Of a stretch of 40,563 nt of DNA, positions 33,646-40,563 are shown piece by piece (positions within the stretch are counted from its first letter, which is position 1; each line of letters opens with the position of its first letter). The stretch comes from Pararhodospirillum oryzae (GTDB lineage: Bacteria; Pseudomonadota; Alphaproteobacteria; Rhodospirillales; Rhodospirillaceae): NCBI RefSeq assembly GCF_007992075.1, contig NZ_BJZO01000036.1:1-40563 (forward strand). Direction: 5' to 3'. The notes under the pieces were generated by a model that worked only from the letters and a program-made list of their open reading frames with translations, was not told the DNA's origin and made no database searches. Made by a program: the position numbers and the translations under genes.

Positions 33646-34950
33646 ATGGGCTATCGTGAGCCCGGCCGTGTGGCCTATGTCAATGCCCGCCTGCTTGATC
33701 CGGCCAGCGGCCTTGACACCCGGGGGGCCTTGCTGACCGAAGGCGAGCGCATTGTCTCGCTGGCCTCCACCCCCTTCCCCGACGGCCTCGCCGCCGATAT
33801 CCAGGTGATCGACTGCCAGGGCGCCTGCCTCGCGCCCGGCCTGATCGACATGCGCGTGCAACTGCGCGAGCCCGGGCACGAGCACATGGAAAGCATGCGC
33901 ACCGCCGGGCTGGCCGCCGTCGCCGGCGGCGTGACCTCGATGGTCTGCCTGCCCAACACCGATCCGCCCCTCGACGACGAGGCAACCTTGGAGTTCGTGG
34001 CCCGGCGCGCCCGTCTCAACGGGCTGGCCAAGGTCTACTGCTATGGCGCGTGCACCTTGGGCCTGCAAGGCGAGGCCCTGGCCGAGCTGGGCATCATGGC
34101 CGAGGCCGGCGCCGTTGCCTTTACCGACGGGGTCAAGGCCATCGCCAGCGCCAAGGTCATGCGCCGCGTGCTGGCCTACGCCGCGACGTTCGACCTGCTG
34201 GTCATGCAGCATCCCGAGGAGCCCTCCCTGGCCGGGGGGGTGATGAACGCGGGCGAGCTGGCCACGCGCATGGGTCTTTCCGGCATCCCGCGCGAAGCCG
34301 AGATCATCTTGCTTGAACGCGACATGCGCCTGGTCGCGATGACGGGCGGGCGCTACCACGCCGCCCACATCAGCACCTCGGAAAGCGTCGAGATCATCCG
34401 CCGCGCCAAGGAACAGGGCCTGCGCGTGACCTGCGATACCGCGCCCTTCTACTTTGCCTTGAACGAGCAGGAGGTGCGCGAATACCGGACCTTCGCCAAG
34501 CTCTCCCCTCCCTTGCGTCATGAAACCGATCGCCAGGCCATCGTTGCCGGCCTGCGCGACGGGGTGATCGACGCCATCGCCAGCGACCATTCCCCGCAAG
34601 ACCAGGACACCAAGCGCCAGACCTTCCATGCCGCCGCCTTTGGCGCGGTGGGCCTGGAAACCCTGCTCGCGGTGTCGCTGGGGCTTTATCACACCGAGGG
34701 CCTGCCTTTGCTTGACGTGCTCGCGCGCGTGACCTCGGCCCCGGCCGCCCTTCTGGGGCTGGAGGCCGGGCGCCTGCGCGCGGGCGCCAAGGCCGACCTG
34801 GTGGTGTTCGATCCCGACCGCCCTTGGCAGGTGGTGGCCAGCGCCTTCCTGTCCAAGTCCAAAAACACTCCCTTCGATGGCCGCCCGGTGCAAGGCCGCG
34901 TGCTGCGCACGGTCATCGACGGCCGAACGGTGTTCACGCCCGATGACTGA
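33646..34950 (+). CDS. pyrC: Dihydroorotase-like protein lacking the HxH metal ligands
   Basis: 434-residue class I dihydroorotase fold. The metal-binding motif DxHxHxREPG reads DMRVQLREPG here: Arg70 and Gln72 replace both histidines. The other family ligands appear kept: Asp161 (AFTDG), His189 (VMQHPEE), His241 (AAHIST) and Asp314 (IASDHSP). In pseudomonads a dihydroorotase-like PyrC' that lacks ligands is inactive and serves to assemble PyrB, with an active enzyme encoded elsewhere. That role is likely here given the 1-bp gap to pyrB. A changed metal site with some activity is the alternative. It overlaps plsY by 8 bp. Confidence 0.88.
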   Translation: MGYREPGRVAYVNARLLDPASGLDTRGALLTEGERIVSLASTPFPDGLAADIQVIDCQGACLAPGLIDMRVQLREPGHEHMESMRTAGLAAVAGGVTSMVCLPNTDPPLDDEATLEFVARRARLNGLAKVYCYGACTLGLQGEALAELGIMAEAGAVAFTDGVKAIASAKVMRRVLAYAATFDLLVMQHPEEPSLAGGVMNAGELATRMGLSGIPREAEIILLERDMRLVAMTGGRYHAAHISTSESVEIIRRAKEQGLRVTCDTAPFYFALNEQEVREYRTFAKLSPPLRHETDRQAIVAGLRDGVIDAIASDHSPQDQDTKRQTFHAAAFGAVGLETLLAVSLGLYHTEGLPLLDVLARVTSAPAALLGLEAGRLRAGAKADLVVFDPDRPWQVVASAFLSKSKNTPFDGRPVQGRVLRTVIDGRTVFTPDD

Positions 34951-35566
34951 CCCGTCCTGGATCTTCCTGCTTGTGTGCGCCGTCGCCGGCTATGGCCTGG
35001 GATCGGTGCCGTTTGGCCTGGTGCTGGTGCGGCTGGCCGGCCTGGGCGACGTGCGCGCCATTGGCTCGGGCAACATCGGGGCCACCAACGTGCTGCGCAC
35101 CGGGCGCAAGGATCTGGCCCTCGCCACCTTGATCCTGGATTCCGCCAAGGGCGCCATCGCCGCCTTGATCGCCGGGGCCATCGCCGGTCCCGAGGCGGGC
35201 CCCTGGCCCGGCCTGCTGGCCGGCGCGCTGGCCGTGCTGGGCCATAACTTCCCTGTCTGGCTGCGCTTTCGTGGCGGCAAGGGCGTGGCCACCACCTTGG
35301 GAACCCTGCTGGCCACCGCGTGGCCCGTCGGTCTGGCCGCCTGCCTCACCTGGGTCGCGGTGGCGGCCTTGTTCCGCTACAGCTCGCTCGCGGCCTTGAT
35401 CGCCCTGGCCCTGGCCCCGGTGTACGCCGCGTTCCTGGCCACCCCGGCCCACGTGGGGATTTTCTTCCTGCTGGCCGTGCTGGCGTGGATCCGTCACCAC
35501 GAGAACATTCGCCGCCTGCTGAAGGGCGAGGAAAGCCGCATCGGCCAGAAGAAGGCCGCCTCCTGA
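34943..35566 (+). CDS. plsY: Acyl-phosphate:glycerol-3-phosphate acyltransferase
   Basis: Integral membrane enzyme making lysophosphatidic acid from acyl-phosphate, the first step of phospholipid synthesis. The 207-residue protein shows the conserved loops GSVPFGLV, GSGNIGATNVLRTGRK and GHNFPVWLRFRGGKGVATTLG among about five hydrophobic helices, ending RHHENIRRLLKGEESRIG. The start ATG lies inside the pyrC end (8-bp overlap), implying translational coupling. An 11-bp perfect hairpin follows the stop. Confidence 0.96.
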   Translation: MTDPSWIFLLVCAVAGYGLGSVPFGLVLVRLAGLGDVRAIGSGNIGATNVLRTGRKDLALATLILDSAKGAIAALIAGAIAGPEAGPWPGLLAGALAVLGHNFPVWLRFRGGKGVATTLGTLLATAWPVGLAACLTWVAVAALFRYSSLAALIALALAPVYAAFLATPAHVGIFFLLAVLAWIRHHENIRRLLKGEESRIGQKKAAS

Positions 35567-35581
35567 GCCCGGAGGGCAAGA

Positions 35582-35623
35582 CGCGGCTGACCCGCGCCCC
35601 TTGCCGGGGGGCGGTCAGCCGCG
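35582..35623. terminator. Bidirectional hairpin between plsY and the methyltransferase gene
   Basis: Perfect 11-bp stem CGCGGCTGACC/GGTCAGCCGCG with an inner GCCCC/GGGGC stem. The right arm includes the stop codon of the convergent methyltransferase gene. No T-run on either side. Confidence 0.6.
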
Positions 35624-36187
35624 CCGCACCGGCTTGTGAACACGGATCTCCAAGGTGGTCTGGCGGATCACGTTGTTGAACTGCTTTTCGGCCGCGATCA
35701 GGGCCGCGCGGTCCAAGGTGCCGGCCTGGGCCTGGGACAGCCAGGGCTCTTCCAGGTCGTGGGCCAGGCCGGTCACTTCCAGGTCAATCCCCAAGATCAG
35801 GCCCAGCGGGCTGTTGCCAATCCCCTCGGCCTGCCAGGCGAGATTGCGGGCGTGATCGAACAGCACCAGTCCCTCGGGCGTGATCGGGCGCACGTGGGTG
35901 GGGTCGTTCAGAAAGCTGTCGTGGCGGGGATGAGGCACCACGATGGTGATCCGGGCCCCGTTCCGGCACACCCGCCACAGCTCGCCCATGACGGCAAGAA
36001 AAGCCCGCGGGGTTTCGCCCAGGTGTTCGAGCACGTGCGAGAGCAGGATTTCATCCACGCTGTCGTCGGGCCACGGCCAGGGCGTGGTTTCCAGATCCAC
36101 CACCTGATCGGGGGCGAGGGCGGCGGCGCGATCGACATTGATCCAGCCTTCCCGGTGGTGTCCCCCGCAGCCCAGGTTAAGGCGCAT
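35615..36187 (-). CDS. Class I SAM-dependent methyltransferase
   Basis: 190 residues beginning MRLNLGCGGHHREGWINVD, the motif I of small class I methyltransferases, with LLSHVLEHLGETPRAF and LWRVCRNGARITIVVPHPRH after it. Such proteins often act on sugars or lipids in surface-polysaccharide clusters. The ATG at 36187 is chosen because motif I starts at once; it overlaps the glycosyltransferase gene by 11 bp, so the pair is co-translated and probably serves one glycan or glycolipid. Substrate unknown. Confidence 0.87.
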   Translation of the reverse strand: MRLNLGCGGHHREGWINVDRAAALAPDQVVDLETTPWPWPDDSVDEILLSHVLEHLGETPRAFLAVMGELWRVCRNGARITIVVPHPRHDSFLNDPTHVRPITPEGLVLFDHARNLAWQAEGIGNSPLGLILGIDLEVTGLAHDLEEPWLSQAQAGTLDRAALIAAEKQFNNVIRQTTLEIRVHKPVRRG

Positions 36188-36881
36188 CGTCGCCTCCGTC
36201 GCGTTCCACGGTTTCCAGGTCCCGGCGCATCTCGGCCAGGCGCTCGGCCAGGGAGCCGCGCCGGGTGTAGTGGCGGATGACGGGATCGGGCACCTCGCAC
36301 AGGTCGGGCACGCTGTTCCAGGCCCAGTCCAGCCAGCCAATCTTGTCCATCACCGCCGGATCGGGGGCGTTGCGGGCCTCGGGATCCAGCAGGCGATGGT
36401 AGCCCATCAGTTCCAGGACGGCGGCGTTTTCCCACCAGGGATGGTTCAGCCAGCGCTCGGCGGCCCACACCCGGGCCAGGAAATCCCGCGTCCAGTCCGA
36501 GGCCTTCAGGGCCATCACGCCGGTGTTGGGCACGTCGAAACGCACCGCCATGCCGGGCATGGGGTGCACCCACTGGTGATGACAGGCCAGCCACAGGTCG
36601 CGGCCGGGGTCGAGCAGCGGGCGCGGATCGGCGTCGAGACGCAAGACCAGGGCATCGGCATCCACCCACAGCACCCAGTCGGTGGCGCCGTTCAGGAGCG
36701 CGCCCAGAATGGCGATCTTGGCCCAGGCCGGGGGGCGGCCGGTATCCAGCGCGCGCTCCACATGCACCGGCACCCCCAGGCGCGCCCCCCACGCCCGCAG
36801 GCGGCCGGCGGCCAGATCGCCCAGGGGCGCGAAGCCGTCGTCGTAGCCGGTGGCCAGGATCAGGCGGGGAAGAGCGGACAC
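36177..36881 (-). CDS. Glycosyltransferase of GT-A fold (GT34-like)
   Basis: 234 residues from a GTG start. A nucleotide-sugar fold is indicated by LILATGYDDGF at the N-terminus, KIAILGALLNG, and the metal-binding DxD in LWVDADALVL (Asp74, Asp76). Later segments NTGVMALKAS, WWENAAVLELMGYH and IRHYTRRG match galactosyltransferase GMA12/MNN10-like enzymes. No membrane segment is present, so it is soluble or peripheral. It is the first gene of a two-gene unit with the methyltransferase. Confidence 0.82.
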   Translation of the reverse strand: MSALPRLILATGYDDGFAPLGDLAAGRLRAWGARLGVPVHVERALDTGRPPAWAKIAILGALLNGATDWVLWVDADALVLRLDADPRPLLDPGRDLWLACHHQWVHPMPGMAVRFDVPNTGVMALKASDWTRDFLARVWAAERWLNHPWWENAAVLELMGYHRLLDPEARNAPDPAVMDKIGWLDWAWNSVPDLCEVPDPVIRHYTRRGSLAERLAEMRRDLETVERDGGDDAP

Positions 36882-36900
36882 GCGGGGACCCCTGGAGTGA

Positions 36901-36931
36901 GATCCGAAAACCGGGAACCGCTTTTCGGATC
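36901..36931. other. Perfect inverted repeat upstream of the glycosyltransferase
   Basis: A 10-bp stem GATCCGAAAA/TTTTCGGATC with an 11-nt loop lies 20 bp before the GTG start. It is on the transcript side shared with paaK upstream, so it may be a terminator for paaK or an operator for the glycosyltransferase unit. Confidence 0.5.
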
Positions 36932-37009
36932 AGTCGAACGCAAAAAGAAAGAATTGGAGCATCGTGCCTGGATCCGGTCACGGGACACGACAGGGGACCT
37001 TTCTCTTTC

Positions 37010-37057
37010 CTGGGGCTCCGCCCCAGTCCCCGCTGGGGCCAGCGGGCCCCAGACCCC
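37010..37057. repeat. Interspersed double-hairpin element, copy E
   Basis: Stem 1 is CTGGGGC/GCCCCAG (37010-37026) and stem 2 is CTGGGGCC/GGCCCCAG (37033-37052), with a TCCCCG linker and an ACCCC tail. Placed 68 bp after the paaK stop. Confidence 0.6.
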
Positions 37058-37124
37058 AATGCCTTGGATCCGCAAGTGCCGCTGCCCGTGTTCCCCGGAG
37101 GGCGGGCAGCGGAAAAGCGGTGGC

Positions 37125-38441
37125 TTAGTCCTTGCGGCGCAGGTCGCGCACGCGCAGCGCCTTGCCCTGGGAGCGCGGCAGTTCGCCGGGGCTGAGGACG
37201 ACGACCCGGGTGGTCACGCCGATCAACGACTTGATGGTATGGCGCACCTGCTGGCCGAGGGCCTCGTAGGTGGCGGGATCCAGGCCTTCCTGGGCCTCGA
37301 CCTCGACGGTCAGGCTGTCGAGGGTGCCTTCGCGCTGCAAGACAAGCTGATAGTGGGGCGACAGACCCGGGCGGCCGATCATCACCGATTCGATTTGCGA
37401 CGGGTACACGTTGACGCCGCGAATGATCAGCATGTCGTCGTTGCGCCCGGTCACGCGCAGGATGCGGGCATGGGTGCGTCCGCACGGACACGGCGTATCG
37501 ATCAGGCGGGTAATGTCGCGCGTGCGGTAGCGGACCATCGGCAGGGCTTTCTTGGTCAACGTGGTGATGACCAGTTCGCCTTGTTCGCCCATGGGGAGCG
37601 GCTGCATGGTTTCGGGGTCGATGACCTCGAACAGGAAATGATCCTCCCAGCCGTGCAGGCCGACCTGCTCCGAGCATTCGCACGCGACGCCCGGGCCCAT
37701 GACCTCGGAAAGGCCGTACACATCCATGGCGCGGATGCCCAGGCGCTCTTGCAGTTCGTGGCGCATGGCCTGCGACCAGGGTTCGGCCCCGAACAGGCCC
37801 ACGCGCAAGGGGCCGTTCTTCAGATCAACGCCCTTGCGCTCGGCTTCCTCGGCGATGTTGAGCGCATAGGAAGGCGTGGAGCACAAGACGTTGGCCCCGA
37901 AGTCATCGAGCAGCATCACCTGCTTTTCGGTGTTGCCGCCCGACATCGGCACCACGGAGCAGCCCAGGTGCTCGGCCCCGTAGTGGGCGCCCAGGCCACC
38001 GGTGAACAGGCCGTAGCCATAGGCGTTGTGCAGGATATCGCCCGGGCGCGCGCCTGCCGAGTGCAGGCAGCGGGCCATCAAGGTGCCCCAGGTGTGGATG
38101 TCCTCGGGCGTGTAGCCGACCACGGTCGGGCGCCCGGTGGTGCCCGACGAGGCATGCAGGCGCACCACCTGCTCGCGGGGCACGGCGAACATGCCGAAGG
38201 GATACCCCCGGCGCAGGTCGTCCTTGACCGTGAAGGGGAATCGGGCCAGGTCCTCCAGCGTCGTCAGATCGTCGGGCGTGACGCCGGCCGCCTTGAAGCT
38301 CTGCTGGTAGTGGGGAACGTTGGCGTAGGCGTGAGCCAGGGTTTCCTTGAGTCGCGACAATTGAAGACGGGCCAGATCCTCGCGCGGCATTGCTTCCGCT
38401 TGCGGGTCGAACATGGAACCGTCTCCGGGTGTGCTGGTCAT
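37125..38441 (-). CDS. paaK: Phenylacetate-CoA ligase
   Basis: Activates phenylacetate (or a related aromatic acid) to its CoA thioester with ATP. The 438-residue protein has the adenylation motifs HASSGTTGRPTVVGYT, YGLSEVMGPGVACEC, RYRTRDITRL, CPCGRTHARI and GRNDDMLIIRGVNVYPSQIE, plus the small C-terminal domain typical of PaaK. Length is normal. No other paa genes are seen; instead a hotdog thioesterase gene lies directly upstream on the same strand, 154 bp away. In phototrophs such ligases can serve indoleacetate or phenylacetate uptake. The start ATG gives MTSTPGDGSMFDP; a second ATG ten codons on is possible. Confidence 0.93.
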   Translation of the reverse strand: MTSTPGDGSMFDPQAEAMPREDLARLQLSRLKETLAHAYANVPHYQQSFKAAGVTPDDLTTLEDLARFPFTVKDDLRRGYPFGMFAVPREQVVRLHASSGTTGRPTVVGYTPEDIHTWGTLMARCLHSAGARPGDILHNAYGYGLFTGGLGAHYGAEHLGCSVVPMSGGNTEKQVMLLDDFGANVLCSTPSYALNIAEEAERKGVDLKNGPLRVGLFGAEPWSQAMRHELQERLGIRAMDVYGLSEVMGPGVACECSEQVGLHGWEDHFLFEVIDPETMQPLPMGEQGELVITTLTKKALPMVRYRTRDITRLIDTPCPCGRTHARILRVTGRNDDMLIIRGVNVYPSQIESVMIGRPGLSPHYQLVLQREGTLDSLTVEVEAQEGLDPATYEALGQQVRHTIKSLIGVTTRVVVLSPGELPRSQGKALRVRDLRRKD

Positions 38442-38595
38442 GGAATCCCCCCTCTTTGGTATCGGAAGGCCCGCCAGGGCTCGGTGGCCCTCTGGTCGGG
38501 CGAGCAGCGAGCGCGTCCCGGGTGGGCGCGCGAGAAGAACCGCCTGCATAGCCCATTGCGGCCCTGATCGTCCATTTTGTCGTGTCCCGTTTTGG

Positions 38596-39111
38596 TCAAA
38601 AAACCGCGCCAAGGCCCTGGGCCGGCTTGGGGGAGGGCGGCGGCGGGGCGGCGGGACGGGCCCGGGCCTGAAGGCGCCGGGCGAAGGAGTCGACGGGGGC
38701 CATGAAACGCTCGTGGCTGCCCTCGGCGATCAGGCCAACCTCGTCGTGCGCCTGCACCGCGAACGTCACCCGCGCGCCCTCCACCCGGGCCAGGGTCACG
38801 CCCAGGCGCACCCGCGCGCCCAGCGGCGAGGCCGCCTTGTGATCCAGGTTCACCTGCGTGCCCACCGAATCCCAGCCGGCGGGCAGATGGCCCACCAGAA
38901 GGTCGCGGCAGGCATATTCCAGATCGCGAATCAGGGCGTAGGTCGCGTACACCCGCAGGTCCTCGCCCAGGAAGGTGACGGTGCGCGAGGCATCGACGCT
39001 AAGCGGCCGGCTCAACGTGACCCCCGTTTCCACAGGGGGCACGGCCGGCGAAGCGGCGGAAACGCAAGGCTGGGGCAGGGCGCCCGGGGTCGGGATCGGG
39101 GAATCGGTCAT
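38596..39111 (-). CDS. Hotdog-fold acyl-CoA thioesterase, FlK-like
   Basis: 171 residues with a disordered Pro-rich start (1-35) and end (150-171). The core resembles the fluoroacetyl-CoA thioesterase family: TVTFLGEDLRVYATYALIRD with Thr57, LEYACRD with Glu65, and VNLDHKAASPLG with His91, the Thr-Glu-His triad; then FAVQAHDEVGLIAEGSHERF. It probably hydrolyses a CoA thioester, possibly aberrant products of the adjacent PaaK. Same strand as paaK and likely the first gene of the unit. Confidence 0.8.
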   Translation of the reverse strand: MTDSPIPTPGALPQPCVSAASPAVPPVETGVTLSRPLSVDASRTVTFLGEDLRVYATYALIRDLEYACRDLLVGHLPAGWDSVGTQVNLDHKAASPLGARVRLGVTLARVEGARVTFAVQAHDEVGLIAEGSHERFMAPVDSFARRLQARARPAAPPPPSPKPAQGLGAVF

Positions 39112-39327
39112 GGGCCGGTCCTCGCGCAAGGAAAAGGGATCCCGAAAAAGGTAGGGGAGGAAAAATGGTATGGCAATGCGGAATATGGGGCGGGGAGGCG
39201 GCGAGGATGTCCAAGGTGTCTCCGTTGACAGGTGATGGTCCCGCCCCCATCGTTCCTTTATGGAACGGGAGATCGAGCATGGGCAGGGCACCCCGGAAAA
39301 CCTCCGCTATCCACCGAAATCTGAAAG

Positions 39328-39347
39328 TCGGGTATACGGTATCCCGA
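39328..39347. promoter_or_regulatory. Probable operator of the RES/Xre toxin-antitoxin pair
   Basis: TCGGG-T-ATAC-G-GTAT-CCCGA is an inverted repeat of 9 bp per arm with one extra T on the left. It lies 34-53 bp before the antitoxin ATG in a locally AT-rich stretch, as expected for autoregulation by an Xre-type antitoxin. Confidence 0.5.
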
Positions 39348-39380
39348 GAGCATAAGCGTTTGGGTCAGTCGTTCGGTGGG

Positions 39381-39869
39381 ATGATTGGAAAAACAACAAT
39401 AACGAGAATATTAATTCAAGAAACATTACACCTTTCATCCAGCCTGAATGCGGACGCCTTCGCCCCGGGGCCTCGGGCGCGGGCCCTGTTGCGGGGGGCC
39501 GAGGTCGCCAGAGCGGACCTGGTGGCGGCCGGTGGCACTTTCGATCTGGCCCAGGTGCAGACACTGATGCACGATGTCAGCCGGCAACGTGTTGAAAAGC
39601 TGGTTCGGGAAAAGCAGCTTCTGGCCGTCCCGGGGCCCGGCAATCGGCCTCGCTATCCGGCCGTCCAATTCAACCCGGATGGGTCGGTGGTGCAGGGGCT
39701 CAAGGAAGTCCAGGAAGCCCTGGATTTTGACAGCCCCTGGTCTGTCTTGAGTTTTCTGGTCAACCCGGATCAGCGCCTTGAGAACGAAGCGCCGGTGGAG
39801 GTGCTGCGGCGGGGCGACGTCGATCGGGTGATCGAGTCGGCCCGGCGGGTCGGGGTTCAAGGCGCGTGA
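39381..39869 (+). CDS. Xre/MbcA/ParS-family antitoxin
   Basis: 162 residues. It partners the RES toxin encoded next. The C-terminal toxin-binding domain is recognised by PRYPAVQFNPDGSVVQGLKE, SPWSVLSFLVNPDQRLENEA and the final PVEVLRRGDVDRVIESARR pattern. The middle region (VARADLVAAGGTFDLAQVQ, LMHDVSRQRVEKLVREKQLL) looks like a helix-turn-helix. The start is uncertain: 39381 is preferred because the likely operator lies just upstream, but an in-frame ATG at 39279 with GGGAGA 7 nt ahead would add 34 residues and put the operator inside the gene. Its TGA overlaps the toxin GTG (GTGA). Confidence 0.83.
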   Translation: MIGKTTITRILIQETLHLSSSLNADAFAPGPRARALLRGAEVARADLVAAGGTFDLAQVQTLMHDVSRQRVEKLVREKQLLAVPGPGNRPRYPAVQFNPDGSVVQGLKEVQEALDFDSPWSVLSFLVNPDQRLENEAPVEVLRRGDVDRVIESARRVGVQGA

Positions 39870-40537
39870 CAACGCCCCGGCCCCCGGCCGATCTCGCCAC
39901 GCGCACGCCAAGGCGGATCACTCTTCCCGAGGGGACACGGCTTCATCGGTTTCATCCGGCCGGGTTGGGCGCGCTGTATTTCGATCGATCGCGGGAAGGC
40001 CGGTTCAACGCCCCGGATGGGAGCTATGGCGTGCTGTACGTGGCCCGGGAGCGCGCCGGGGCCTTCGCCGAAACCTTTTTGCGCAGCCCTGGCGCGCGGT
40101 TGATCGACCCGGGTTTGATGCGTCGCAAGGCGTATGTCTGTTTCGAGGTGCTTCGCCCCCTGACCTTGATCGAATTCACGGGGCCCGGCCTGGCGGTGGT
40201 GGGTGCGACCGCCGAGGTGTCGCACCGGGGATTACCCTACGACGTTCCTCAGGCGTGGTCGAAGGCGTTGCGGGATCATCCGGTGAAGGCGGATGGGCTG
40301 GCGTATACCGCCCGGCATGACGAGACGGCCCAATGTCATGCCTTGTTCGATCAGGCCTCGGGCGCGCTCGGGGTGTGTGCCGCCGAGGCGACGCTGGACG
40401 TGGATTGGTTCTGGCAGCTGGCGGAGGACTACGGACTGGCCTGTCCGCCCCCGCAGCCCAGCGCAAGGCCAAGAGGTCCACGCGGACGAAATGTTCGGAA
40501 GTCCCATCGCCTCCGGCAGCCCCACGGCCTACGGTGA
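39866..40537 (+). CDS. RES-domain toxin, NAD+-degrading type
   Basis: 223 residues from a GTG start overlapping the antitoxin stop. RES toxins act on NAD+ (or ADP-ribosylate targets) and stop growth when free of antitoxin. Visible family features: TRLHRFHPAGLG with Arg28, LYFDRSREGRFNAPDGSYGV, LYVARERAGAFAETF with Tyr58 and Glu69, RRKAYVCFEVLRPLTLIEF, and PYDVPQAWSKAL. The C-terminus from about residue 200 is Arg/Pro-rich and beyond the usual end near EDYGL; it may be a natural extension. The pair forms a type II toxin-antitoxin module that looks intact. Confidence 0.86.
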   Translation: MTTPRPPADLATRTPRRITLPEGTRLHRFHPAGLGALYFDRSREGRFNAPDGSYGVLYVARERAGAFAETFLRSPGARLIDPGLMRRKAYVCFEVLRPLTLIEFTGPGLAVVGATAEVSHRGLPYDVPQAWSKALRDHPVKADGLAYTARHDETAQCHALFDQASGALGVCAAEATLDVDWFWQLAEDYGLACPPPQPSARPRGPRGRNVRKSHRLRQPHGLR

Positions 40538-40563
40538 CATTCAGGGCGTTCCGGCTTTTTGGA

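Overview
The window is GC-rich chromosomal DNA that looks alphaproteobacterial, most likely Rhodospirillales (Rhodospirillum/Pararhodospirillum type). This is inferred from a 404-residue NADP isocitrate dehydrogenase, the fabD-fabG-acpP-fabF-mltG order, the pyrB-pyrC-plsY order, an ArsR-methyltransferase fusion beside metF-metH, and a CbbY-like phosphatase. No 16S rRNA is present, so the genus is not proven.

Layout. 1-6.2 kb (+): icd, then the fatty-acid cluster fabD, fabG, acpP, fabF and the lytic transglycosylase mltG. 6.2-9.8 kb (-): an SDR, a possible saccharopine-dehydrogenase-like protein, thiD and an AlaX-type alanyl-tRNA editing hydrolase. About 10.1-12.9 kb: an AT-rich foreign patch with a protein carrying a RHIM-like IQIG motif, a broken and rearranged brnT-brnA toxin-antitoxin locus, a small Cys/His-rich protein and an IS481-type transposase remnant. 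13.1-18.7 kb (-): methionine cycle operon (SahR-like regulator, metF, metH) with a perfect 18-bp palindrome in front. 18.9-24.4 kb: a MlaC-family protein, a membrane-bound LytTR regulator, an Aer-type PAS protein, an LprI-domain secreted protein with a small lipoprotein, a CbbY-like HAD phosphatase and a DUF1737 protein. 24.6-31.1 kb (-): one 2141-residue DUF4011/SF1 helicase/Vsr-like nuclease/DUF3320 protein of the type found in anti-phage defence. 31.3-35.6 kb (+): a CAU-anticodon tRNA, a LysR regulator, pyrB, a pyrC homologue lacking its HxH metal ligands, and plsY. 35.6-39.1 kb (-): a methyltransferase and glycosyltransferase pair, then a hotdog thioesterase with a phenylacetate-CoA ligase. 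39.3-40.5 kb (+): a RES/Xre-type toxin-antitoxin pair.

Most of the window is ordinary core metabolism. The accessory content is the AT-rich patch, the large helicase next to the tRNA, and the terminal toxin-antitoxin pair. The least-described signals are: (i) the IQIG protein in the AT-rich patch; (ii) the reciprocal truncation of two brnT/brnA copies across a 95-bp direct repeat; (iii) a family of intergenic double hairpins whose arms differ in sequence but stay complementary.
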